Origin: an uncultured Blautia sp.
GTDB lineage: Bacteria; Bacillota; Clostridia; Lachnospirales; Lachnospiraceae
Assembly: GCA_900539525.1 (NCBI GenBank)
Contig: UQCM01000020.1
Span: forward strand, 1 to 43,484
Reading direction: 5' to 3'
Length of the DNA: 43,484 nt
Part shown: piece after piece, positions 32,153 through 40,785 of the stretch
Layout of the letters: every line of letters starts with the position of its first letter
Position numbering within the stretch: position 1 is the first letter of the stretch
The notes under the pieces: model-generated
Database searches by the model: none
The model's input: the letters and a program-made list of their open reading frames with translations, nothing else
What the model was told of the DNA's origin: nothing
Position numbers and translations under genes: made by a program

Positions 32153-33204
32153 TCCTCATCCTCACTTTCTTTCTGATCCATATAGCTCTTTCTGAGCTGT
32201 CCGCAGGCACCATCGATGTCCCTGCCCATTTCCCTTCTTATAGTAACATTTATTCCGCATTTTTCAAGTTTATTTTTAAAATCTAAAATAACTTTCTTCT
32301 CTGACTGTACAAAATCCCGCTCTTTGATTGGATTTACCGGAATCAGATTTACATGACAGTTCAGATTCCTGATCCGTCCCGCAAGTGCCTTTGCGTCTGA
32401 ATCGGTATCATTGACACCACCCACCAGGCTGTACTCAAAGGTGAGTCTTCTTCCTGTCCTCTCAAAATAATACCGGCAGGCATCCATGACCTCATCCATC
32501 TCATATTTATATGCGATGGGCATCAGCTCTTTTCTCTTTTCCTGGCTGGAAGCATGAAGGGAAAGCGCCAGCGTAATCTGAAGGTCTTCTTCAGCAAGCT
32601 GACGAATCCGTGGCACCAGTCCACAGGTCGATAATGTGATATTTCTCTGACTGATATGCAGCCCATGCTCATCACTAAGCATATGGATGAATTTCAGAAC
32701 ATTTTCATAATTATCCAGCGGTTCCCCTGTTCCCATCAGAACCAGGTTGGAAACACGCTCTCCCGAAAGAGCCTGAATTCGGTAAACCTCATCCAGCATT
32801 TCAGACACCTTCAGATTTCTGGTCAGTCCCCCGATCGTAGATGCGCAGAAGCGGCAGCCCATCCGGCAGCCCACCTGAGTGGAGATACAGACCGAATTTC
32901 CATGTCTGTATTTCATCAGTACACTTTCCACCACATTTCCATCCTCAAGACGGAACAGATATTTCTGCGTCCCGTCTATTTCTGAAGTCAGTACTTCCAC
33001 CGGTGTCAGGCAGGTCAGTGCACAGGAAGTCTTCAGCTTTTCCCGCAGACTTTTTGAAAGATTTGTCATTTCGTCAAAATCAGCTGTCAGCTTCTCATGC
33101 ATCCACTGATAAACCTGTTTTGCCCGAAAGGGCTTTTCTCCTAATTCTTTGAAAAATTCCTGAAGCTCTTCATAATTCAGGGATTTGATATCTGTCTTCT
33201 CCAT
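32149..33204 (-). CDS. rlmN: 23S rRNA/tRNA adenine-C2 methyltransferase RlmN
   Basis: Radical-SAM enzyme that methylates C2 of A2503 in 23S rRNA and A37 in some tRNAs. The iron-sulfur cluster Cys are C113, C117 and C120 (CRMGCRFC). GTGEPLDNYENVL is the SAM-binding GEP motif. The methyl-carrying Cys lies in the C-terminal GACGQLR, as in E. coli. Length 351 aa is normal. The Cfr antibiotic-resistance relative is an alternative, but the operon position and GACGQL ending fit housekeeping RlmN. Confidence 0.97.
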   Translation of the reverse strand: MEKTDIKSLNYEELQEFFKELGEKPFRAKQVYQWMHEKLTADFDEMTNLSKSLREKLKTSCALTCLTPVEVLTSEIDGTQKYLFRLEDGNVVESVLMKYRHGNSVCISTQVGCRMGCRFCASTIGGLTRNLKVSEMLDEVYRIQALSGERVSNLVLMGTGEPLDNYENVLKFIHMLSDEHGLHISQRNITLSTCGLVPRIRQLAEEDLQITLALSLHASSQEKRKELMPIAYKYEMDEVMDACRYYFERTGRRLTFEYSLVGGVNDTDSDAKALAGRIRNLNCHVNLIPVNPIKERDFVQSEKKVILDFKNKLEKCGINVTIRREMGRDIDGACGQLRKSYMDQKESEDEE

Positions 33205-34559
33205 CAGTCAATCCTCTTAAGCCGGGCGATAAAAAAACCATCCGACTGATTCACACCGGGCAGCAGCTGTATATAACCCGCCTGTGTGGTTTTTCCCTTT
33301 AATTCATCACAAATGTACGGATCAATACTCTCCAGCCTGAACGGATAATTCTCCAGAAACCACTTGACATTGTACTGATTCTCTGCAGCTGCAATGGTAC
33401 ATGTACTATAGATCAGTGTACCGCCTTTCTTCACATAAGGCCACACAGTGTCCAGGATCCTGCGCTGAAGTTTGATGATCTCCGCCTGTTTTGCGGGTGT
33501 CATTTTGTATTTGATATCTGCCTTTTTCCCGATTACGCCAAGTCCGGAACACGGAACATCCGCTATCAGGACATCCGCCTTCTCCACGGATACTTCATCA
33601 AATACCGTGGCATCCATCACTCTGGCAGACATGTTGATATTCCCGATCCGTTCAATATTTTCCTTCATCAGCTCTACCTTGTAATCTGTCACATCTCTGG
33701 CCTCCACATGTCCGCTTCCTCCCAACATATCAGACAGGTGCAGACTCTTACCTCCCGGAGCAGCACACACATCGATGCAGTAGTCTCCCCATGCAGGTGC
33801 CGCAATCTCCGCCACCAGCATAGAACTCACATCCTGCACCTGAAACCAGCCGTTTTTGAAAGCCTCTATGGCTTTCATATAATTATAATTTCCAATCTCC
33901 AGTGCATACTCAAGATATGGGTTCTCCTTTACTGAAATCTCCTGCTTTTGCAGACTTGCGATAATTTCCTCCTTAGAAGCCTTATCGAGATTGCAGCGGA
34001 TCGAAGTGGTTTTTTCTCTGTGAGTGTCTCTGCAGATCTTTTCAACAGTATCAAAATCATATACCTCCAGCCATTCCTTCAGGATCCACTCCGGGACAGA
34101 ATACCTGACCGAAAGGCAGGCCACCGGCTGTGTCCCGGCATCCGGATAGATGACCTTATCCAGATTTCTGGCCACACTTCTTAAAACACCGTTCACAAAA
34201 CCTTTCAGACTGAAAAAGCCTTTCCTCTGTGCCAGCTTCACGCCTTCATTACATACAGCTGAATCAGGGACACTGTCCATAAACTTCAGCTGATAGACCG
34301 ACATGCGCAAAATCGTGCGAATGACCGGTTTCATGCTGGATACACTGACGGTTGAGAACCTTTCGATAATATAATCAATCTGGATCATATTTTCCAGAGT
34401 TCCTTCTACGACCCTGGAGATAAACGCCCGTTCTCTCTTTTCCAGAAACTGATATTTCTCGAGTACCTCCCGCAAAACCACATGGCTGTACTTCTCCTCC
34501 TCGATAATTTCCATCAGGGCAGACAATATGATTTCCCGTAAATTTACCACATCAGTCAT
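33204..34559 (-). CDS. rsmB: 16S rRNA m5C967 methyltransferase RsmB
   Basis: SAM-dependent RNA cytosine-C5 methyltransferase with an N-terminal NusB-like RNA-binding domain (about 1-140) and a C-terminal Rossmann methyltransferase. The SAM loop DVCAAPGGKSLHLSDML, the catalytic motif DVPCSGLGVIGKKADI and the second Cys motif YSTCTI are all present. At 451 aa it matches B. subtilis YloM. It overlaps the upstream protease gene by eight bases and rlmN by one. Confidence 0.96.
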   Translation of the reverse strand: MTDVVNLREIILSALMEIIEEEKYSHVVLREVLEKYQFLEKRERAFISRVVEGTLENMIQIDYIIERFSTVSVSSMKPVIRTILRMSVYQLKFMDSVPDSAVCNEGVKLAQRKGFFSLKGFVNGVLRSVARNLDKVIYPDAGTQPVACLSVRYSVPEWILKEWLEVYDFDTVEKICRDTHREKTTSIRCNLDKASKEEIIASLQKQEISVKENPYLEYALEIGNYNYMKAIEAFKNGWFQVQDVSSMLVAEIAAPAWGDYCIDVCAAPGGKSLHLSDMLGGSGHVEARDVTDYKVELMKENIERIGNINMSARVMDATVFDEVSVEKADVLIADVPCSGLGVIGKKADIKYKMTPAKQAEIIKLQRRILDTVWPYVKKGGTLIYSTCTIAAAENQYNVKWFLENYPFRLESIDPYICDELKGKTTQAGYIQLLPGVNQSDGFFIARLKRID

Positions 34560-35286
34560 TGCGTCTTCTTCCTCCCGCCAGGATAATCAGTCTCAGAAGC
34601 TGCAGAACAGAAGCTGCAAGGCTTGCCACATACGTGAACGCAGCTGCCGTCAATACCTTCTTTACTCCGGAATTCTCGGAAGCACCCAGAACGCCCGTGC
34701 TCTCCAGCAGCCGGACAGCCCTTCGGGAAGCGTTGATCTCCACAGGAAGGGTCACCAGCTGAAACAGTACCGCCAGCCCGAACAGAAGAATCCCTGCTGT
34801 CGTCAGTGCCGGAATGGACGCGATCAGCCCGACGAGAAAAATGGGCCATGACAGGGAAGAACCGAGATTGGCAGCCGGAACGAGTGTACTTCGAAGCACC
34901 AGTGGCGCATAGTGCTGCTGATGCTGGATGGCATGTCCACATTCATGAGCCGCCACCCCTACCGCCGCTACAGAGGCAGCTCCGTAGGTGGCATCTGAAA
35001 GACGAAGCGTTTTTGTCCTCGGATCATAATGATCCGTCAGACTTCCGGATACCCTGGCGATGCTCACATCATAAATCCCCGCGCTATGCAGGATGCGCTC
35101 CGCTGCCTGAGCCCCTGTCATCTGGGACATACTGCGCACCCTGGAATATTTTGAAAAAGTACTTTTGACCAGACCGGATGCGATCATGGAAAGAATCAGT
35201 CCGATCAGAACAAGAATCATTGTCGGATCACCAAACATTCCCATCCCGTATCCGTATCTTCCGTATAAACCATAGCTTAACAACAT
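34552..35286 (-). CDS. Zinc-dependent membrane peptidase (YugP family)
   Basis: Membrane metalloprotease-like protein of 244 aa. The zinc motif is H114-E-C-G-H118 within VAAHECGHAIQH. Hydrophobic segments lie at about residues 21-40 and in the C-terminal half (ILLFGLAVLFQLVTLPVEI and AAAFTYVASLAASVLQLL). A short Gly/Tyr/Met-rich N-terminus (LYGRYGYGMGMFG) is characteristic of YugP relatives. Substrate unknown. It overlaps fmt by ten bases and rsmB by eight, so it is fully embedded in the translation-factor operon; B. subtilis yugP is elsewhere. GAGGAGG precedes the start by ten bases. Confidence 0.92.
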   Translation of the reverse strand: MLLSYGLYGRYGYGMGMFGDPTMILVLIGLILSMIASGLVKSTFSKYSRVRSMSQMTGAQAAERILHSAGIYDVSIARVSGSLTDHYDPRTKTLRLSDATYGAASVAAVGVAAHECGHAIQHQQHYAPLVLRSTLVPAANLGSSLSWPIFLVGLIASIPALTTAGILLFGLAVLFQLVTLPVEINASRRAVRLLESTGVLGASENSGVKKVLTAAAFTYVASLAASVLQLLRLIILAGGRRRND

Positions 35287-36209
35287 AGCTTTGTACCCTC
35301 CTCTATCTGATATCCGCGCAGAAATGCCCCTGCGTCCATGCGTTTCTTACCTTCCAGCTGAAGCTCTTTCACAGAAAGGATCCCATCCCCGGTCTGTATA
35401 CACATACTGTCTTTCATAACTTTAATAACCGTTCCCGGCTCTCTTTCTGTATTTTCAGAGATAACTTCTGCTTTCCATATCTTCAGAGTTTTCCCGTCCA
35501 AACGGGTATAGGCGCTCGGCCACGGGTTAAGTCCCCGGATCAGGCGCTCGATTTCCCTGGCACCATTTTCCCAGTTGATCTCTCCCATCTCTTTTTTCAG
35601 CATCTTTGCATAAGCTGTTGTCGTTTCTCCCTGCTTTTGGGGAACGATCGTTCCATTTTCCAGTCCCTGGAGAGTCTCAAGGAGCAGCTGCGCACCGGTA
35701 TCGCTCAGCTTGTCAAACAGACTTCCTCCCGTCTCATCCGCTTCCAGAGGAACAACTGCCTTCAGGAGCATGTCACCGGTGTCCAGCCCTTCGTCCATCT
35801 GCATCGTGGTGACACCGGATTCTTTTTCTCCGTCGATCACCGCCCACTGGATCGGCGCTGCGCCACGGTACTTCGGCAGAAGCGATGCATGGACATTGAT
35901 ACAGCCATACTTTTTCATTGTGAGGATCTCAGCAGGGATGATCTGCCCAAATGCAACGACAACGATCACATCTGCCTCGATCTGCTTTAAAGCATCGATC
36001 ACTTCCTGTTCTCTTACCCTTCGCGGCTGAAGTACCGGTATCCCGGCTTCCACCGCCACCTCTTTTACCGGGGGAAACTGCATCGCCTTTCCTCTTCCCT
36101 TTGGCTTATCCGGCTGTGTTACCACGGCTGTCACTTCATGCTCAGAGGAAATCAGGCTTTTCAATGTTCCTACTGCAAAATCAGGTGTCCCCATAAAAAT
36201 TATTCTCAT
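35277..36209 (-). CDS. fmt: Methionyl-tRNA formyltransferase
   Basis: Transfers formyl from 10-formyl-tetrahydrofolate to initiator Met-tRNA. Catalytic residues Asn105, His107 and Asp143 lie in NVHASLLPKYRG and GLDTGD, matching E. coli Asn106/His108/Asp144. The C-terminal OB-like tRNA-binding domain includes GLNPWPSAYT. Length 310 aa is standard. It sits four bases after def, the usual def-fmt pair, so N-formylation and its removal are encoded together. Confidence 0.98.
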   Translation of the reverse strand: MRIIFMGTPDFAVGTLKSLISSEHEVTAVVTQPDKPKGRGKAMQFPPVKEVAVEAGIPVLQPRRVREQEVIDALKQIEADVIVVVAFGQIIPAEILTMKKYGCINVHASLLPKYRGAAPIQWAVIDGEKESGVTTMQMDEGLDTGDMLLKAVVPLEADETGGSLFDKLSDTGAQLLLETLQGLENGTIVPQKQGETTTAYAKMLKKEMGEINWENGAREIERLIRGLNPWPSAYTRLDGKTLKIWKAEVISENTEREPGTVIKVMKDSMCIQTGDGILSVKELQLEGKKRMDAGAFLRGYQIEEGTKLCC

Positions 36210-36213
36210 TCAA

Positions 36214-36696
36214 TCACTCCTCATCTTCATCCGGAGCCGGTACATCCATCAGCTCCCCTTCCACATGCTCTACAAACATAATACCATCGAGATGCTCGCA
36301 CTCATGGCAGATCGCTCTTGCCAGAAGTTCCTCGCCTTCCAGCACGATCGGCTCCATATTCTCATTGAAAGCCTCACATTTCACATAGTTTGGTCTTGTC
36401 ACCTGTCCCATCTTGCCGGGAAGACTCAGACATCCCTCCTGTCCGCACTGTTCTCCTGCTGTTTCCACGATTCTCGGGTTGATCAGCAGATGCGGATCAT
36501 CGCCGGTGGTATCAATGACCACGATTCTCTTAAGTATTCCTACCTGCGGTGCTGCAAGACCTACACCCCCGGACTCATACATCGTATCAAACATATCATC
36601 AATCAGCTGCAGGGTCCTCCCTGTGATTTCCTTTACTTCTTTGCATTTTTTCGTGAGCACGCTGTCGCCCATCGTCCTGATCTTTCGGATTGCCAT
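36214..36696 (-). CDS. def: Peptide deformylase
   Basis: Removes the N-formyl group from nascent proteins. The three family motifs are GVGLAAPQVG (44-53), EGCLSLPG (87-94, metal ligand Cys89) and HECEHLDG (131-138, metal ligands His131 and His135, catalytic Glu132). At 160 aa it is a type 1 enzyme. It follows priA by 27 bp and its stop is four bases before fmt. The start has a good AAGGAGG a few bases upstream. Confidence 0.98.
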   Translation of the reverse strand: MAIRKIRTMGDSVLTKKCKEVKEITGRTLQLIDDMFDTMYESGGVGLAAPQVGILKRIVVIDTTGDDPHLLINPRIVETAGEQCGQEGCLSLPGKMGQVTRPNYVKCEAFNENMEPIVLEGEELLARAICHECEHLDGIMFVEHVEGELMDVPAPDEDEE

Positions 36697-36723
36697 TTTC
36701 CTTTTCCTCCTTCGATATCATGG

Positions 36724-38946
36724 TCATTCCATATCAAACTGCACAGTTATTGTCTGATACCCCTCATTCATCTGAATATATTGTTCCACTTTCTTTTTTA
36801 TCATAATCAGGATTCTTTTTTCCTGATCTTTTACATAGATCACCTTTCGGTAAACATCGCTGATCTTCGCCACCGGCTCATCCACAGGTCCTAATACCTG
36901 CACCCTGCTTTTCTTCACCAGGACATCCAGGAATCTCTTCAGATAGTCCATCGCAAGTGCAAGCTGCTCCTCTGATCTCCCGCTTCCATGGATCACCAGC
37001 ATCCCTCCTGCCGGCGGATATCCTGCAGCCCTGCGAAACAGGATCTCCTGTCTGAAGAAGCTCCTGTAGTCCTGGGAGGCCGCCGCACGGATACTGTAAT
37101 TCTCAGGGTCATAGGTCTGAATCAGCACCTCTCCCGGCCGTTCTCCTCTCCCGGCCCTGCCCGCAGCCTGAGTCAAAAGCTGAAAGGTGCGCTCCCCGCA
37201 GCGGTAGTCATTGGCATGAAGGGACAGATCTGCTGCCAGCACACCCACCAGTGTCACCCCCGGAAAATCATGTCCCTTTACGATCATCTGCGTACCGATC
37301 AGAATGTCTGCTTCACGGTTTGAAAACTGTTCCAGAATCTTCTGATGTCCATCCTTTTCTCTTGTCGTATCCATATCCATGCGCAAAATCCCCGCCCCCG
37401 GAAACTCCTTCTGTACCACTTCTTCCACCTGCTGCGTCCCTGCGCGGAAGCTGCGCAGAAAGGACGAACCACAGGACGGGCATCTGTCCGGTCTTCGGAT
37501 CTCATATCCACAGTAATGACAGATAAGCCTGCCATCGTTGTGCAGAGAAAGAGACACATCACAATGTGGACATTTCAGCACCTGACCGCATGCACGGCAG
37601 GACAGAAACCCCGCATACCCTCTTCTGTTCAGAAAGAGCATCATCTGTTCTCTATTCTCCAGTTTTTCTGCCATGGCAGCTTTCAGTCTTCTGCTCAGAA
37701 TGGAACGGTTTCCTTCCTGCAGTTCTGTTCGCATGTCTACCACCTGTACATCCGGCAGGCTGCATTGCCTCGCCCGCTGTTCAATCGTAAACAGTGTATA
37801 TTCTCCCTGTTCTGCCCGGTAATAGGCATCCACGGAAGGTGTCGCAGACCCCAGCATCACACGCGCACCTTCTATTTCCGCCCGCTTTATGGCTGTTTCC
37901 CTGGCATGGTATCTGGGAGTCGTTTCACTTTTATAAGTATCCTCATGTTCTTCGTCAATAATGATCATACCGAGATTCGGAAACGGGGTAAACAGGGCGG
38001 AGCGGGGACCGATCATCACATCGATCAGCCCCTCTCTGGCCCTCTGAAACTGATCATATCGTTCTCCCCTGGAAAGTCTGGAATGGATGATTGAAATCCT
38101 GTCACCAAATCTCTTATAGAAACGCATGACGGTCTGCCAGGTCAGGGCAATCTCAGGGATCAGAACGATTGCCTGCTGCCCGCACTCGATGGCGTGTGCA
38201 ATCAGTTCCATGTAAATTTCCGTCTTTCCACTGCCGGTTACTCCATGAAGCAGGTACACGGGGTGTTCTTTCGTTTCCCATTCCCGTATAACCGCATCAC
38301 AAACTGCCCGCTGCTGCGGATTGAGCTGCAGATGATATCCTACAGAGCCTTTTGCCTGGAGAGGATTCCGATAGACCGCCTTCCTGATCACCTCAAGGAT
38401 CTGCTGCTCCTCCAGCGCCTTTACTACCGCTGACGGCACATTCAGTTTGCCTGTAACAAGCTCCATGGGCAGTTCCTCTGTTTCCAGAAGAGCCTCCAGA
38501 AGCCTGGCTCTGGCTGTCTGATGCTTTTTTCTGTAAAATTCCAGCCTCTCCTGTCCCTTCGTCCTGTCAACAATCAGCCGTACACTCTTTTTTTCCCTGG
38601 GCCTGATCTTCTGTCTGACAGGAAGGACGGTCTTCAGTGCCTGAATCATCGTGGATCCATAATACTCTCTCATCCATCCGGCCAGTACGATAAGCCTGGA
38701 CTCTACATGACTTACTTCTGTGACTATTTCAAGGAGCTCCTTCATCTTTTCAGGAGCGTATTCCGCCTGATCTGTGATTTCTATGACATAACCCCTGAGT
38801 GTCCGGCTGCCTTTTCCAAATGGAACCAGAACCACCATCCCTGTTTCAAGCTCCTCTCTCAGTTGCTCCGGGATCCGGTACTGAAAGCTGCGATCCAGCT
38901 TTTCATGGGTAATGTCTACGATAATATTTGCATAAAGCTTCTCCAT
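36724..38946 (-). CDS. priA: Primosomal protein N' (PriA helicase)
   Basis: Replication-restart 3'-5' DNA helicase. The N-terminal DNA-binding domain occupies about the first 200 residues. Walker A GVTGSGKT is at 235-242 and Walker B DEEH at 331-334. The zinc-binding insertion has paired Cys motifs (CRACGQVLKCPHC, CHYCGYEIRRPDRCPSCGSS). Motif VI appears in TQAAGRAGRGERPGEVLIQTY. At 740 aa it is full length. It starts five bases after murE, so replication restart, translation start and cell-wall genes share a transcript. Confidence 0.97.
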   Translation of the reverse strand: MEKLYANIIVDITHEKLDRSFQYRIPEQLREELETGMVVLVPFGKGSRTLRGYVIEITDQAEYAPEKMKELLEIVTEVSHVESRLIVLAGWMREYYGSTMIQALKTVLPVRQKIRPREKKSVRLIVDRTKGQERLEFYRKKHQTARARLLEALLETEELPMELVTGKLNVPSAVVKALEEQQILEVIRKAVYRNPLQAKGSVGYHLQLNPQQRAVCDAVIREWETKEHPVYLLHGVTGSGKTEIYMELIAHAIECGQQAIVLIPEIALTWQTVMRFYKRFGDRISIIHSRLSRGERYDQFQRAREGLIDVMIGPRSALFTPFPNLGMIIIDEEHEDTYKSETTPRYHARETAIKRAEIEGARVMLGSATPSVDAYYRAEQGEYTLFTIEQRARQCSLPDVQVVDMRTELQEGNRSILSRRLKAAMAEKLENREQMMLFLNRRGYAGFLSCRACGQVLKCPHCDVSLSLHNDGRLICHYCGYEIRRPDRCPSCGSSFLRSFRAGTQQVEEVVQKEFPGAGILRMDMDTTREKDGHQKILEQFSNREADILIGTQMIVKGHDFPGVTLVGVLAADLSLHANDYRCGERTFQLLTQAAGRAGRGERPGEVLIQTYDPENYSIRAAASQDYRSFFRQEILFRRAAGYPPAGGMLVIHGSGRSEEQLALAMDYLKRFLDVLVKKSRVQVLGPVDEPVAKISDVYRKVIYVKDQEKRILIMIKKKVEQYIQMNEGYQTITVQFDME

Positions 38947-38951
38947 ACCGC

Positions 38952-40424
38952 CTACTGCCCGGCCGCTCTGTCCTCATCCAGTATCTCCTGGATCAGAACA
39001 CGTTCATCCATCGGATATTTCTTTCCTTCGATCTCCTGGTAATCCTCATGGCCTTTTCCTGCCAGCACGATCACATCCCCGGGCTCACCATGATGAATGG
39101 CATAGGCGATCGCTTCTTTCCTGTCCGGTATTTTGATATATTTTCCTTCTGTCTTTTTCATTCCCGTCTCGATATCTGTCATAATATCCTCCGGCTTTTC
39201 AAACCGGGGATTATCAGAAGTGATGATCGTCAGATCCGCCAGTCTCCCAGACACTTCTCCCATCTCAAATCTTCTGGCTTTCGCCCGGTTTCCGCCGCAG
39301 CCGAACAGACATACCAGACGCTTCGGTTTATATTCTTTCAGAGTCGTCAGCAGGCTCTCAAGGCTCATGGCATTATGGGCATAGTCGATCATCAGGGTAA
39401 ATTCGTCTGACACTCTGATCATCTCGATCCTTCCCTTTACTTTTGCCTTCTTCAGTGCTTCGATGATGTCTGATTCCTTTACGCCAAAATGTCTGCAGAT
39501 AGCAATGGCGGTCAGGGAATTATAGACGCTGAATTTGCCCGGTATATCAATTTCCACATCCATGTCGAGAAGCCCTGCCACATGATAGTCAATGCCCAGA
39601 TAGCCCGGGCCTGTCACCATATGGGCATTCTCCGCACGCAGATCTGCCTTCTCTGAAAATCCAAAGGTCTCCACCTGACAGGTATGGCCTTCCAGCACCT
39701 GTTCAAGATGCTCATCATCCGCATTGACGATTCCAAGCTTACACTGCCGGAATAACAGGCCCTTGCAGTGCATATAGTCCTCAAAGCTGTCATGCTCTGC
39801 AGGACCGATATGATCCGGCTGGATATTCGTAAAAATTCCAATCTCAAAAGGAATCCCTGCCGTCCGGTGAAGCATCAGTCCCTGCGAAGAAACTTCCATT
39901 ACCACACAATCACAGTCCGCTTCCACCATCCGGTGGAAATATTCCTGAATCGTGCAGGATTCCGGTGTTGTGTTCTTTGCAGGAATGACTTCATCGCCGA
40001 TGATCGCCTCAATCGTACCGATCAGCCCCACCTTATGTCCCGCAGACTCCAGAATAGACTTTACCATATAGGTAGTCGTCGTCTTTCCCTTCGTTCCGGT
40101 AATGCCGATGACCTTCAGCTTCTTGGCCGGATAATCATAATAAGCGGCAGAAATCAGCGCCATTGCATAGCGGCTGTCTTCCACCCTGATAACGGTAATG
40201 TCTTCCGGAGCTTCCACCCGCTTCTCTACTACCAGCACCTTTGCACCTTTTGCAATTACATCGGGCACATATTTATGGCCGTCAGACACGGCTCCCCTGA
40301 TACAGATGAACAGGGAACCGTCACTTACCTTTCTTGAATCATTGATGACATCCTTAACATCCACATCAAGACTGCCATTTATACACTCATATTCCAATCT
40401 TTCCAGCAACTTAATCAGTTTCAT
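38952..40424 (-). CDS. murE: UDP-MurNAc-tripeptide synthetase (MurE)
   Basis: ATP-dependent ligase adding the third amino acid to UDP-MurNAc-L-Ala-D-Glu. The ATP loop GTKGKTTTT is at 110-118, NIQPDHIG is the central-domain motif, and DNPR (404-407) is the signature for meso-diaminopimelate as substrate. The loop usually written GGDRD..KRP is GGNRAKARRFEMG here, a departure from the common form. Length 490 aa is normal. GGAGG seven bases upstream and a 17-bp-spaced promoter (40501-40529) precede it. It heads the priA operon rather than lying in the dcw cluster. A paralogue elsewhere is possible. Confidence 0.94.
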   Translation of the reverse strand: MKLIKLLERLEYECINGSLDVDVKDVINDSRKVSDGSLFICIRGAVSDGHKYVPDVIAKGAKVLVVEKRVEAPEDITVIRVEDSRYAMALISAAYYDYPAKKLKVIGITGTKGKTTTTYMVKSILESAGHKVGLIGTIEAIIGDEVIPAKNTTPESCTIQEYFHRMVEADCDCVVMEVSSQGLMLHRTAGIPFEIGIFTNIQPDHIGPAEHDSFEDYMHCKGLLFRQCKLGIVNADDEHLEQVLEGHTCQVETFGFSEKADLRAENAHMVTGPGYLGIDYHVAGLLDMDVEIDIPGKFSVYNSLTAIAICRHFGVKESDIIEALKKAKVKGRIEMIRVSDEFTLMIDYAHNAMSLESLLTTLKEYKPKRLVCLFGCGGNRAKARRFEMGEVSGRLADLTIITSDNPRFEKPEDIMTDIETGMKKTEGKYIKIPDRKEAIAYAIHHGEPGDVIVLAGKGHEDYQEIEGKKYPMDERVLIQEILDEDRAAGQ

Positions 40425-40500
40425 GGTATGTTACCTCCATTTTGACAGTTCATACAGGCATCACATCTCATGCCGGATCCCGCCATTTTCGTTACTCTAT

Positions 40501-40529
40501 AGAATAGCATACTTAATAGCAGTTTTCAA
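40501..40529 (-). promoter_or_regulatory. Predicted murE-priA operon promoter
   Basis: Minus-strand TTGAAA (40524-40529) and TATTCT (40501-40506) with 17-bp spacing, about 76 bp before the murE start. A full-length MITE-like repeat begins 19 bp upstream of the -35. In the 360-bp gap 40425-40784 the rest is taken up by that repeat and by the terminator of the next gene. Confidence 0.65.
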
Positions 40530-40548
40530 ATAAAAGAAGTGATTTTAA

Positions 40549-40704
40549 GATTACAGTTCACACGTCTGTCAGTTCGAGGTGTTTTCTGTGAGTGTAGCGT
40601 AGCGAAAGTCACAGAAAATCCGAGAGTAGTAGCGCGATATGATGCAGAATGCATCATATCTGTGCATCGCGAAGCGTGTTACTGGTCACGGAGTGAACAG
40701 TAAC
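40549..40704. repeat. MITE-like element R1, copy 3 (full length, with target duplication)
   Basis: Exactly 156 bp, as copy 1. The ends TTACAGTTCAC and GTGAACAGTAA are inverted repeats with one mismatch. The 7-bp direct repeat ATTTTAA abuts both sides (40542-40548 and 40705-40711), the expected footprint of transposition. Internal hairpins are TTTTCTGTGA/TCACAGAAAA around GTGTAGCGTAGCGAAAG and GATATGATGCA/TGCATCATATC. No coding capacity, so movement would need a transposase from elsewhere. Confidence 0.88.
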
Positions 40705-40709
40705 ATTTT

Positions 40710-40785
40710 AAAACAGGTGTGTAATCTGTTGACGTTTGAATCGCGAATGCACATTCTCTTCATCAACAACCTACACACCTGTTTT
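40710..40785 (-). terminator. Terminator of the sulfotransferase gene, branched hairpin
   Basis: AAAACAGGTGTGTA (40710-40723) pairs with TACACACCTGTTTT (40772-40785), a 14-bp stem whose A- and T-runs give terminator character in both directions. Above it a second stem TGTTGA/TCAACA and an apical GAATG/CATTC dyad make a branched structure of 76 bases. On the minus strand it begins at the sulfotransferase stop codon. Confidence 0.7.

Noticed and set aside
37345..38094. 249-codon plus-strand open frame antisense to priA
   Set aside because: PriA motifs on the minus strand are intact; the plus frame has no recognisable domain or start signal.
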